A stretch of DNA of 58,294 nt from JACDAS01 sp046262415. Its GTDB lineage: Bacteria; Actinomycetota; Thermoleophilia; Gaiellales; Gaiellaceae. Below, piece by piece: positions 23,721 through 31,574 of the stretch. The notes under the pieces are model-generated. The model worked only from the letters and a program-made list of their open reading frames with translations. It had not been told where the DNA came from and made no database searches. The stretch spans positions 1 through 58,294 of the forward strand of contig JBHEMU010000123.1 of assembly GCA_046262415.1 (NCBI GenBank), given 5' to 3'. A program made the translations under genes and the position numbers. Each line of letters starts with the position of its first letter. The stretch's first letter is position 1.

Positions 23721-24052
23721 GCCGGTCCGAGCGGCCCCCGCGGCCGGCCGCGCTGCGGCTGCTCGCACCCGCAGCCCTCCTGGCGGCGATCACCGTCGCC
23801 GTGCTGCTGGTCAGGACGAGCCTCCAGGGCAACGGCGCCGCGGCGGAGCCGGCCCGCGCCACCCAGGGGGCGCCGGCGAGCCGTGCCAGGCCGGAGCGGC
23901 CGGCCGCGCCGCGCTTCCACGCGGTGCGGAGCGGCGACACGCTCGGGAGCATCGCCCGCCGCTACGAAACGACCGTGGGGCGGCTGCTCACGCTCAATCC
24001 CGGCGTCGAGCCGACGGCGCTCGCGATCGGCCAGAGACTCCGCGTCGCGTAG
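23699..24052 (+). CDS. Membrane-anchored LysM-domain protein
   Basis: A 117-residue protein with an N-terminal transmembrane anchor (LRLLAPAALLAAITVAVLLV), a Pro/Ala/Arg-rich linker and one C-terminal LysM motif (FHAVRSGDTLGSIARRYETT, then LLTLNPGVEPTALAIGQRL). LysM binds the glycan of peptidoglycan, so this is likely a wall-binding accessory protein. It overlaps the end of pyrF and lies 12 nt before dacA, consistent with a joint role in wall maturation. Confidence 0.85.
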   Translation: MGRLRLVGRSERPPRPAALRLLAPAALLAAITVAVLLVRTSLQGNGAAAEPARATQGAPASRARPERPAAPRFHAVRSGDTLGSIARRYETTVGRLLTLNPGVEPTALAIGQRLRVA

Positions 24053-24064
24053 ATTGGAGGGCGC

Positions 24065-25186
24065 TTGATCAAGCTCCGCCTGGCCCTGCTCGCGGTCGCG
24101 CTGTCCCTCGCCGCCCCGGCGCTCGCGAGCGACTACCCGAGCGTCGAGGGCCGAGCGTACCTCGTCCAGAACGGCGTCACCGGCGAGCTGCTCTTCCGCG
24201 CGAACGAGCGGGACCGCGTTCCGATCGCGAGCATCACGAAGGTGATGACGGTGCTCGTCACGCTCGAGCGCGCGCGCCTGGACGAGGTCGTCACCGTCGG
24301 CTACGACGCGGCCTCGGTCGGCGAGTCCTCGATCCACCTTCGCCCGGGCGAGCAGCTGACCGTGCTGGACCTGGTCAAGGCGGCCCTGATCCAGAGCGCC
24401 AACGACGCGGCGTACGCGCTCGCGAGCCACGTCGGGCGCGGCAGCGTCGAGCGCTTCGTGGGGTTGATGAACGCGCGTGCCCGGAAGGCGGGTCTGCGCG
24501 ACACGCAGTTCGTCCGCCCGGACGGGCTGGACGCGGAAGGCCACTACTCGAGCGCGCGCGACGTGACGCGGCTGGCCCGGATCGCGATGCGCCTGCCGGC
24601 GGTGCGGGAGATCGTGGCCGAGCGCACCGACCGCATCGCGGGAGGCAGGACGCTCCGCACCTGGAACGACCTGCTCGGGACGTTTCCGGGCCTGATCGGC
24701 GTCAAGACCGGCCACACGTCGGGCGCCGGCTGGTCCGAGGTGGCAGCGGCGAGGGGGGGCGGCGTCACGGTCTACGCGACGCTGCTCGGCAGCCCCTCGC
24801 GCGCGAAGCGGAATGACGATCTCGCCGAGCTGCTCGCCTGGGGCCTGGCACGCTACCGCCGGACGGCCGTCGTGGCGACGAGCCGGATCTACGGTTGGGC
24901 GCGGGCTCCCTACGGGCGCAAGCCTCTGAGCATCGTCGCGCCGAGGCGCATCGTCAGGATCGTGCGCGTCGACCGTCCCCTCGTGGAGCGGGTCGTGGTG
25001 CCGGCGGCGGTCTCGCTTCCGGTCGCGCGCGGCCAGCGGGTCGGCGAGGTGCGTGTCTACGACGGCGAGCGCCTGGTCGCGCGAAGCCCGCTGGTGGCGA
25101 CCAGGGCGATCGCCAAGCCGGGCTTTCTCGGCCGGAGCGGCTGGTACGCGAGGCGGACGGCCGGACGGGTCTGGGGCTGGCTCTAG
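24065..25186 (+). CDS. D-alanyl-D-alanine carboxypeptidase (penicillin-binding protein 5 type)
   Basis: A 373-residue secreted serine peptidase of family S11 with an N-terminal signal peptide (LALLAVALSLAAPALAS). The three active-site motifs are in order: SITK (S56-K59), SAN (S111-N113) and KTG (K214-G216). It trims D-Ala from peptidoglycan stems. A C-terminal beta-rich extension and basic end (RSGWYARRTAGRVWGWL) may contact the membrane. The TTG start has GGAGG 4 nt upstream. Its stop TAG is immediately followed by copy A of the 164-bp repeat. Confidence 0.92.
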   Translation: MIKLRLALLAVALSLAAPALASDYPSVEGRAYLVQNGVTGELLFRANERDRVPIASITKVMTVLVTLERARLDEVVTVGYDAASVGESSIHLRPGEQLTVLDLVKAALIQSANDAAYALASHVGRGSVERFVGLMNARARKAGLRDTQFVRPDGLDAEGHYSSARDVTRLARIAMRLPAVREIVAERTDRIAGGRTLRTWNDLLGTFPGLIGVKTGHTSGAGWSEVAAARGGGVTVYATLLGSPSRAKRNDDLAELLAWGLARYRRTAVVATSRIYGWARAPYGRKPLSIVAPRRIVRIVRVDRPLVERVVVPAAVSLPVARGQRVGEVRVYDGERLVARSPLVATRAIAKPGFLGRSGWYARRTAGRVWGWL

Positions 25187-25348
25187 TGCCCCGCCCAGCA
25201 ACGTTCGCCGGCTCCTGGCCCGCGATCACGCGGCGCGAGGGGGCGTCCTCAGTCGCCCCCGTACATATGCGTACGGGGGCTTCCTGCGTCCTACCCCCGC
25301 TTGGTGCTTGCGACCCAGAAGCTCGGCAACGTCACTGGACGGAGCACT
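25185..25348. repeat. 164-bp palindromic intercistronic element, copy A
   Basis: The element begins AGTGCCCC and ends GGAGCACT, imperfect terminal inverted repeats extending about 45 bp inward. Its centre has a perfect 10-bp stem (GCCCCCGTAC with its complement) around a 6-nt loop, so the whole can fold into one long hairpin. It starts in the TAG stop of the carboxypeptidase gene and ends 1 nt before the GTG of the pfkB-family gene. GGAG lies 5 nt before that GTG. Related copies are at 35203 and 41677. Confidence 0.9.
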
Positions 25349-25349
25349 C

Positions 25350-26303
25350 GTGATCGTGACGGTGACGATGAACGCGGCGATCGACCGGACGCTGTCGGTG
25401 CCGAACTTCCAGCGGGGGCAGCGAAACCGTGCGCGCCAGAGCCTGACGCTCGCGGGCGGGAAGGGGATCAACATCGCCCGCGCCCTGAAGCTCCTCGACG
25501 TGCCGGTCGTCGCCACGGGCCTCGCGGGCGGACGGACCGGAACGCGGATCGTCGAGGAGCTCACGACCGAGGCGATCCTCAACGACTTCGTCCGGATCGG
25601 CGGCGAGTCGCGCACGTCGACGGCGGTGGTCGATCCGACGAACTCGACGTACACCGAGATCAACGAGTGGGGCCCTCAGGTGCACCCCGAGGAGCTGGAG
25701 ATCCTGCGTGAGAAGCTCCACTACCTGTCGCGCGACGCGGACGTGGTCGTCTTCGCCGGGACGCTCCCGCGAGGGATCGAGGACGACTTCTACGCCGAGG
25801 CGGTCCGCGACCTGGCGCGCCGCGGCGTCCAGACCGTGCTCGACTCGGAGGGGCAGCCGCTGCGCCTCGGGATCGAGGCCGAGCCCTTCCTCGTCTCGCC
25901 GAACCAGCGCGAGGCCGAAGCGCTCGTCGGCCAGGAGTTCCGCGACGACCAGGATTTCGGGCAGGCGCTGGACGACATCGCCGACAAGGGTGCGCGCAAC
26001 GTGCTCATCACCGACGAGACCGGCTGCTTCGCCCTCCTGCGCGAGCAGCGCTCGGTGCGGCGCTTCCGTGCGAGCGGCCCCAGGCTGGAGCCGCTCTCGG
26101 CCGTGGGCGCGGGGGACGTGCTACTCGCGGCCTTCCTCGCCGCCCAGCGCGAGGGCCGGTCGCCCGAGGAGGCGCTGCGGGTGGGCGTCGCCGCGGGAGC
26201 CACCTCGACGCTCGAGGTGGGCGCGGGTCGGTTCGACCCCCTGGAAGCCGCGCGGCTCGCGCCAGGCGTCGAGGTCTCGGAGCTCGAGCGCGCGGCGGTG
26301 TAG
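25350..26303 (+). CDS. 1-phosphofructokinase family sugar kinase
   Basis: A 317-residue PfkB/ribokinase-type kinase, start MIVTVTMNAAIDRTLSVPNF, typical of FruK and tagatose-6-phosphate kinases. The substrate-binding GGKGINIARAL and the catalytic-Asp anion hole AVGAGDVLLAAF are visible. It probably phosphorylates fructose 1-phosphate or a related sugar phosphate, but no PTS genes are adjacent. Further in-frame GTG codons at 25356 and 25362 could also start. The first, GTG 25350, best fits the family N-terminus and lies 5 nt after a GGAG provided by the repeat element. Confidence 0.88.
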   Translation: MIVTVTMNAAIDRTLSVPNFQRGQRNRARQSLTLAGGKGINIARALKLLDVPVVATGLAGGRTGTRIVEELTTEAILNDFVRIGGESRTSTAVVDPTNSTYTEINEWGPQVHPEELEILREKLHYLSRDADVVVFAGTLPRGIEDDFYAEAVRDLARRGVQTVLDSEGQPLRLGIEAEPFLVSPNQREAEALVGQEFRDDQDFGQALDDIADKGARNVLITDETGCFALLREQRSVRRFRASGPRLEPLSAVGAGDVLLAAFLAAQREGRSPEEALRVGVAAGATSTLEVGAGRFDPLEAARLAPGVEVSELERAAV

Positions 26304-26516
26304 GCGTCGCTCGCGACGCCGACCTCAGGAGCGTGGGCTTGCCCGTGCTCCGTCTGAGCCGACCGCACGAGCGCATCCGGGTAGAACCACGCTGCCAGGG
26401 ATGCCGTCGGCGCGGCTTGGTAGGATCCGCGTCCACTTGAGAGGAGTCGGCGACACGTCGAGCTATCGCCCAGGCGACCCCGCGGCGCCTGGGCTTTGTG
26501 CTTTCAAGGGGGCCGT
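26304..26516 (+). promoter_or_regulatory. guaB leader region
   Basis: This non-coding stretch holds a TAGGAT -10 box with an extended TGG at 26418-26426 and no clear -35. A hairpin lies at 26469-26493, followed by GGGCTTTGTGCTTTC (26491-26505) and an AAGGGGG ribosome-binding site (26506-26512). Transcription would begin near 26433. The first 100 nt (26304-26405) show nothing I can interpret beyond one GCGTCGC-GACGC-like inverted pair after the pfkB-family stop. Confidence 0.5.
26469..26493 (+). terminator. Hairpin with following T-rich run in the guaB leader
   Basis: An 8-bp stem (CCCAGGCG/CGCCTGGG) with a 9-nt loop, followed by CTTTGTGCTTT. It lies downstream of the likely transcription start and upstream of the coding region, so it could be an attenuator or simply a leader hairpin. 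Confidence 0.5.
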
Positions 26517-26606
26517 GTGAGCACGCCACGCGTCTGGGATCGCCGGAGAGGCGCGCCGCGCGGGACGGCGCCGGCTCCGCGAGAGCTGCCCGAGGTCCGT
26601 GCATGA
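26517..26606 (+). CDS. Short upstream ORF coupled to guaB
   Basis: A 29-codon frame starts with GTG 4 nt after AAGGGGG and ends in a TGA that overlaps the guaB ATG (ATGA). The peptide is rich in Arg and Pro (PRVWDRRRGAPRGTAPAPRE). guaB itself has only a weak ribosome-binding site (GAGGT). Translation of this ORF would deliver ribosomes to guaB. Whether the peptide matters is unknown. Confidence 0.45.
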   Translation: MSTPRVWDRRRGAPRGTAPAPRELPEVRA

Positions 26607-28117
26607 GCGCGCTGGGGGAGGAGCGAACCGCCGAGCTCGAGCGCCTGCTGGCGCTCGACGAGAAGTTCGCGAAGGAGGGGCTCGCCTTCGACGACGTGCT
26701 GCTCGTGCCGGCTCGATCCGAGGTGCTGCCGAACGACGTCTCGACGGCGACGCGGCTGACCCGCCGGATCGCGCTCGCGATCCCGATCGTCTCCGCCGCG
26801 ATGGACACGGTCACGGAGGCGAGGCTGGCGATCGCCCTCGCGCGGGAGGGCGGCATCGGGATCGTCCACCGCAACCTCCCGATCGAGGCCCAGGCGGCGG
26901 AGGTGGACAAGGTCAAGCGCTCGGAGTCCGGGATGATCGTTGAGCCGGTGACGCTCGGGCCGGAGGACAGCGTCGGACGGGCGCTCGAGCTGATGGCGGC
27001 CTACCGCATCTCGGGCGTGCCGATCACCGACGGGGAGGGGATCCTCGTCGGGATCCTGACGAACCGGGATCTGCGTTTCTCGACCGACACGGCCCAGCCC
27101 GTCTCGCGACTGATGACCTCGACGAACCTGATCACGGCCCCGGTCGGGACGACGCTGGAGGAGGCGGAGGCGATCCTCCACCGTCACCGGGTCGAGAAGC
27201 TGCCCGTCGTCGACGCCGACGGCCGTCTCAAGGGCCTGATCACCGTCAAGGACATCTCCAAGCGGATCGCGTTCCCGCACGCGACGAAGGACGAGCGCGG
27301 CCGGCTCCGCGTCGGTGCGGCCGTCGGCGTCGGCCCCGACGCGCTCGACCGCGCCGTGGCGCTCGTCGAGGCCGGCGTCGACGTGCTCGTGCTCGACACG
27401 GCGCACGGCCACTCGCGCGGCGTCCTGGAGGGAGCGCGGCGGATCAAGGAGCGCTGGGACGTCGACCTCGTCGTCGGCAACGTCGCGACCGGGGCTGCCG
27501 CCGAGGCGCTGATCGAGGTGGGCGCCGACGCGGTGAAGGTGGGGGTGGGGCCGGGCTCGATCTGCACGACCCGCGTCGTGGCGGGCGTCGGCGTCCCGCA
27601 GGTGACGGCGATCTACGACTGCGCTCAGGCCGCTCTCCGGCACGACGTTCCCGTGATCGGAGACGGCGGGCTGACCTCCTCCGGCGACCTCGCCAAGGCG
27701 ATCGCGGCCGGAGCCGACAGCCTGATGCTCGGGTCGCTGCTGGCCGGAATGGACGAGTCGCCGGGCGACGTCGTGCTCTACGGCGGCGAGCGCTTCAAGG
27801 AGTACCGTGGCATGGGCTCGCTGGGGGCGATGAAGGCCCGCGGGTTCTCAAAGGACCGCTACTTCCAGGGCGACGTCGAGGACGTCGACAAGCTCGTGCC
27901 CGAAGGTATCGAGGGGCGCGTTCCCTACAAGGGCCCGCTTCGCACCGTGCTGCACCAGCTCGTGGGCGGACTGCGCCAGGCGATGGGCTACTGCGGCGCT
28001 GCCACGATCGAGGACCTGAAGCAGGCCCGCTTCGTGCGCATCACCGGCGCGGGGCTGCGCGAGAGCCATCCCCACGACGTCGCGATCACGAAGGAGGCGC
28101 CGAACTATCGCAGGTGA
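26603..28117 (+). CDS. guaB: Inosine-5'-monophosphate dehydrogenase
   Basis: A 504-residue IMPDH that oxidises IMP to XMP, the committed step of GMP synthesis. A TIM-barrel catalytic domain is interrupted by a two-CBS (Bateman) module at about residues 110-225. The active-site loop GPGSICTTRVVAGVGVPQ carries the catalytic Cys. The flap MGSLGAMKARGFSKDRYFQ and the C-terminal ITKEAPNYRR are typical. ATG 26603 gives the usual N-terminus; a longer in-frame start at 26498 would run through the leader. It is followed directly by guaA. Confidence 0.97.
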   Translation: MSALGEERTAELERLLALDEKFAKEGLAFDDVLLVPARSEVLPNDVSTATRLTRRIALAIPIVSAAMDTVTEARLAIALAREGGIGIVHRNLPIEAQAAEVDKVKRSESGMIVEPVTLGPEDSVGRALELMAAYRISGVPITDGEGILVGILTNRDLRFSTDTAQPVSRLMTSTNLITAPVGTTLEEAEAILHRHRVEKLPVVDADGRLKGLITVKDISKRIAFPHATKDERGRLRVGAAVGVGPDALDRAVALVEAGVDVLVLDTAHGHSRGVLEGARRIKERWDVDLVVGNVATGAAAEALIEVGADAVKVGVGPGSICTTRVVAGVGVPQVTAIYDCAQAALRHDVPVIGDGGLTSSGDLAKAIAAGADSLMLGSLLAGMDESPGDVVLYGGERFKEYRGMGSLGAMKARGFSKDRYFQGDVEDVDKLVPEGIEGRVPYKGPLRTVLHQLVGGLRQAMGYCGAATIEDLKQARFVRITGAGLRESHPHDVAITKEAPNYRR

Positions 28118-29687
28118 GGTCGTCCGGCTTCCCCTGCCGGAGCCGGCTCCGGAGGAGCGCCCCGTCCTCGTCGTCGACCTCGGCGGCCAGTACTCGCAGC
28201 TGATCGCCCGCCGCGTGCGGGAGTGCCGGGTCTACTCCGAGCTCGTCGGCCACGAGACTCCGGCCGCGGAGCTCCGCGCCCGGAATCCGATCGCGCTCGT
28301 GCTCTCGGGCGGACCGGCCTCCGTCTACGCCGACGGCGCGCCGCGCGTCGACCCGGGCCTGTTCGAGCTGGGCGTGCCCACGCTCGGCATCTGCTACGGG
28401 ATGCAGCTGATGGCGCAGGAGCTGGGCGGACGGGTCGACCGGACGGGCGTCTCCGAGTTCGGCAAGACGGCGCTCCGCGCGGAGCGGGGCGCGCTCTTCG
28501 AGGGCCTGCCGGCGGAGCAGACGGTCTGGATGAGCCACCGCGACTCCGTCCTGGCGCCGCCGTCGGGAGCCACGGTCGTGGCCGGATCGGCCTCGACGCC
28601 GATCGCCGCCTTCGAGGACGACGATCGCGGCCTCTACGGCGTTCAGTTCCACCCGGAGGTCGTACACACCCCGCACGGCACCGACCTGCTGAAGAACTTC
28701 CTGTACGGCATCGCGGCGGCGCCGCCGACCTGGACGGCCGCAGCCGTGATCGAGGAGCAGGTGGCGCGGATCCGCGCCCAGGTCGGGCGCGCGCGGGTCC
28801 TCTGCGGGCTCTCAGGCGGGGTGGACTCGGCCGTCGCCGCGCTGCTGGTGCACAAGGCCGTCGGCGACCAGCTCACGTGCGTCTTCGTCGACCACGGCCT
28901 CCTGCGCTCCGACGAGGCGGCCCAGGTCGTCGAGACCTTTCGCGGCCACTTCCACGTCCCGCTCGTGCACGTCGAGGCGCAGGCGCGGTTCCTCGCCCGG
29001 CTCGCCGGCGTCACCGATCCCGAGGAGAAGCGGCACCGCGTCGGGGAGGAGTTCATCCGCGTCTTCGAGGAGGAGGCCGAGCGGATCGGCCAGACCCGGT
29101 TCCTCGTCCAGGGCACCCTGTACTCGGACGTGATCGAGTCGGGCGGGGCGGCGGAGGGCGTCGCCGCGAAGATCAAGTCGCACCACAACGTCGGCGGCCT
29201 GCCCGCGGACATGGCGATGGAGCTCGTGGAGCCCCTGCGCCTGCTCTTCAAGGACGAGGTCCGGCGGGTCGGGGAGGAGCTCGGCCTGCCGGACAGCATG
29301 GTCTGGCGCCAGCCGTTTCCGGGGCCGGGGCTCTCGATCCGGATCATCGGCGAGGTCACGCGCGAGCGGCTCGAGATCCTGCGCGAGGCCGACCGGATCC
29401 TGCAGGAGGAGGTGCGCCGCGCGGGTCTGTACCGCGAGCTCTGGCAGAGCTTCGCGGTCCTGCCGGCGATCCGCTCCGTCGGCGTCCAGGGCGACGAGCG
29501 GACCTACGCGTATCCGATCGTGATCCGGGCGGTCACCTCGGAGGACGCGATGACGGCGGACTGGGCCCGCCTGCCGTACGACCTGCTCGAGCAGGTGTCG
29601 AGCCGGATCATCAACGAGATCCCGGGCGTGAACCGGGTCGCGCTCGATCTCTCGTCGAAGCCGCCGGCGACGATCGAGTGGGAGTGA
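28107..29687 (+). CDS. guaA: GMP synthase (glutamine-hydrolysing), non-canonical start
   Basis: An N-terminal GATase (GICYGMQLMAQELGG nucleophile loop; GVQFHPEV), an ATP-pyrophosphatase domain (GLSGGVDSAVAAL P-loop) and a dimerisation domain ending PPATIEWE. It aminates XMP to GMP. The conserved first strand VLVVDLGGQYSQLIARR lies upstream of the first in-frame GTG (28215), so that codon cannot be the start. No ATG/GTG/TTG precedes it in frame. ATC at 28107 sits 9 nt after AAGGAGG; CTG 28134 is the alternative. The gene overlaps the guaB 3' end by 11 bp if ATC is used. Confidence 0.93.
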   Translation: MAGEVVRLPLPEPAPEERPVLVVDLGGQYSQLIARRVRECRVYSELVGHETPAAELRARNPIALVLSGGPASVYADGAPRVDPGLFELGVPTLGICYGMQLMAQELGGRVDRTGVSEFGKTALRAERGALFEGLPAEQTVWMSHRDSVLAPPSGATVVAGSASTPIAAFEDDDRGLYGVQFHPEVVHTPHGTDLLKNFLYGIAAAPPTWTAAAVIEEQVARIRAQVGRARVLCGLSGGVDSAVAALLVHKAVGDQLTCVFVDHGLLRSDEAAQVVETFRGHFHVPLVHVEAQARFLARLAGVTDPEEKRHRVGEEFIRVFEEEAERIGQTRFLVQGTLYSDVIESGGAAEGVAAKIKSHHNVGGLPADMAMELVEPLRLLFKDEVRRVGEELGLPDSMVWRQPFPGPGLSIRIIGEVTRERLEILREADRILQEEVRRAGLYRELWQSFAVLPAIRSVGVQGDERTYAYPIVIRAVTSEDAMTADWARLPYDLLEQVSSRIINEIPGVNRVALDLSSKPPATIEWE

Positions 29688-29694
29688 CGTCGCC

Positions 29695-30123
29695 GTGGCG
29701 CGGGTCGTCTTCACGCCTGGAGGCACGCAGTGGCTCGTGCGTCGACGGTGGGTGCGCCGGCCGCGGTGGGGCTGGCACGGCTGGACGCCGGGCGGCGGCG
29801 ACCTGCTCGCGGGAGGAGACCTCTCCCTCGGCGGGCTCGCGATCGGCCTGGCGCTGCTGGTCGCCGTGACGCTCTTGGCGGTCTTCCTGCTGCCGCTGCT
29901 CCTATTCCTCGTCCAGCTCGCGGTCGTCTTGCTCGCCGTGCCGCTTCGCTTCCTGCTCGGTCGTCCCTGGACCGTCGAGGCGCTGTCCAGTGACGGCGCC
30001 CGGCATGAGTGGCTCGTCCGGGGCTGGCGAGCGAGCGGCCGGAGAATCGACCGCATCGCCCACGCTCTGGAGGTCGGGCGCGACCCGGGCGCACCGGACG
30101 TCCCCCACGCTGATCCGCTGTAG
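29695..30123 (+). CDS. Small membrane protein of unknown function
   Basis: A 142-residue protein. A basic, Trp-rich N-terminus (WLVRRRWVRRPRWGWHGW) precedes a long hydrophobic stretch of about 45 residues that should form two transmembrane helices (IGLALLVAVTLLAVFLLPLL and the next 20 residues). A soluble C-terminal domain of about 55 residues follows. No family recognised. The GTG start lies 7 nt after guaA and the gene is probably part of that operon. Confidence 0.6.
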   Translation: MARVVFTPGGTQWLVRRRWVRRPRWGWHGWTPGGGDLLAGGDLSLGGLAIGLALLVAVTLLAVFLLPLLLFLVQLAVVLLAVPLRFLLGRPWTVEALSSDGARHEWLVRGWRASGRRIDRIAHALEVGRDPGAPDVPHADPL

Positions 30124-30126
30124 CCT
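30121..30126 (+). promoter_or_regulatory. -10-like TAGCCT before the nitroreductase gene
   Basis: TAGCCT is 6 nt before the GTG at 30133, but its TAG is also the stop codon of the preceding gene, so the match may be fortuitous. Confidence 0.35.
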
Positions 30127-30132
30127 CGGGCG

Positions 30133-30765
30133 GTGGAGTTTCGCGACGTCCTGGGCCGGCGCCGCAGCGTGCGTGCCTACGCCCCGCGCCCCGTGCCGCG
30201 CGAGGTGCTCCGACGCGTGACCGACGCCGCCGTCGTCCGTGCGCCGAGCGCCGGCTTCAGCCAGGGCCTGCGGCTGGTCATCGTCACCGACGCGGACACG
30301 CGCCGGGCGATCGCGGTCGCCGGGGCCGAGGAGGAGCTGGCCGGGCACGGGCGGCGTCGCTGGAAGGCCGCCGCGCCCGCGCACGTGGTCGTGCTGGTCT
30401 CGGAGGACGACTACCACGCCCGCTACCGCAGTCCGGACAAGCTGAAGATCACGGGCGGCACCGAGATCGAATGGCCGGCGCCCTACTGGTTCGTCGACGC
30501 CGGCGCCGCGATGATGACGCTGATGCTGGCGGCGATCGACGAGGGCCTCGCCAGCGCCGTGTTCGGCGTCACGGACATCCCGGCGCTACGCGCTGCCCTC
30601 GGCCTGCCGGACGCCCTCCACTTCGTCGCGGTCGTGACGATGGGCTATCCCGGCGGCGACGAGTACCCACCCGAAGAGACGAGTGCCTTCCGCGAGCGGC
30701 GCAAGCCGAGGAGCGAGGTCGTGCACTGGGAGCGCTGGGAAGGCCCGCCTACACCCGCTTCCTGA
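30133..30765 (+). CDS. Nitroreductase family FMN oxidoreductase
   Basis: A 210-residue protein of the nitroreductase superfamily. The N-terminal FRDVLGRRRSVRAYAPRPVPRE supplies the FMN-phosphate-binding Arg residues. The central APYWFVDAGAAMMTLMLAA and the C-terminal VVTMGYPGGDEYPPE are typical. Family members reduce nitroaromatics, quinones, flavins or deiodinate aromatics; the substrate is not predictable. Its 3' end overlaps the convergent DedA gene by 17 bp. Confidence 0.85.
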   Translation: MEFRDVLGRRRSVRAYAPRPVPREVLRRVTDAAVVRAPSAGFSQGLRLVIVTDADTRRAIAVAGAEEELAGHGRRRWKAAAPAHVVVLVSEDDYHARYRSPDKLKITGGTEIEWPAPYWFVDAGAAMMTLMLAAIDEGLASAVFGVTDIPALRAALGLPDALHFVAVVTMGYPGGDEYPPEETSAFRERRKPRSEVVHWERWEGPPTPAS

Positions 30766-31573
30766 GCGGCTCGAGGCTCCGCGTCCGCCACGCCTCGCGT
30801 GCGCGCCGCCGGTTGGCCGGCTTGTCCAGCCAGCGGTAGAGAGCGACGCCCGCCACGATCAGCACCACGACCGCCCCCAGCGCGATGGTGCCCCGCTTGG
30901 CGAACTTGACCACCTCGTCGAAGCTCTGCCAGAAGACGTAGCCGAGCGTGACGAAGGTGACGCTCCAGGCGCCCGCGGCGACGAAGTCGATCGGCAGGAA
31001 GCGGCGAGCCGGCACGCGCGACGAGCCGGCGATGAACGGCGCCAGGGCGCGCACCAGTCCGAGAAAGCGGCCGATCAGGATCGTCTTGCCCCCGTGTCGC
31101 TCGAAGAACTGCTCCACCTGCTCGAGCCGCTCACGGGTGATCCTGAAGCGTCCCCCGTGCGCCAGCAGGAAGCTCCGTCCGAGCCTGCGGCCGAGGACGT
31201 AGCTCGTCACGTCGCCCGCGAACGCGCAGGCCCAGACGAGCGCACAGAGCCCGAAGACGTCGATCTCGCCCTGGCCGGCGACGAAACCACCGAGGATGAC
31301 CGTGAACTCGCCCGGCGCGAGCAGGCCGACGAAGACACCCGTCTCGAGGTAGGCCATCACGCCGACGACCACGTAGGTCCAGCCACCGAGCGTGGGGCCG
31401 ACCTTCTTGGCCGACTCCTCGAGGTCGGGGAGGTGGACGATCCCGCTTCCGCGCACGGCGAACCACGCCGCGAGCAACGCTCCGAGCACGAGCTGCGTCC
31501 GGCTCAGTCGCCGGTGGTAGACGACGAGGGCGGCGATCGTGACACCGCAGAGGACCAGGGAGAAGGGCTTCAT
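30749..31573 (-). CDS. DedA/VTT-domain membrane protein
   Basis: A 274-residue integral membrane protein of the DedA (SNARE-associated, VTT) family. Diagnostic segments: YLETGVFVGLLAPGEFTVILGG, then FAGDVTSYVLGRRLG, and IGRFLGLVRALAPFIAGSSR with the conserved Arg and Pro of the re-entrant loop. These proteins take part in lipid scrambling, undecaprenyl-phosphate flipping or membrane homeostasis. The first 60 residues contain an additional pair of N-terminal hydrophobic segments. The ATG lies 1 nt after the PLD stop, so the two genes are co-transcribed. Confidence 0.88.
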   Translation of the reverse strand: MKPFSLVLCGVTIAALVVYHRRLSRTQLVLGALLAAWFAVRGSGIVHLPDLEESAKKVGPTLGGWTYVVVGVMAYLETGVFVGLLAPGEFTVILGGFVAGQGEIDVFGLCALVWACAFAGDVTSYVLGRRLGRSFLLAHGGRFRITRERLEQVEQFFERHGGKTILIGRFLGLVRALAPFIAGSSRVPARRFLPIDFVAAGAWSVTFVTLGYVFWQSFDEVVKFAKRGTIALGAVVVLIVAGVALYRWLDKPANRRRAREAWRTRSLEPLRKRV

Positions 31574-31574
31574 G

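Noticed and set aside
25185..25348. Treating the 164-bp repeat as an ordinary terminator
   Set aside because: It lies within operons such as rplM-rpsI where termination would be harmful, has conserved length in three places, and extends right up to the next start codon.
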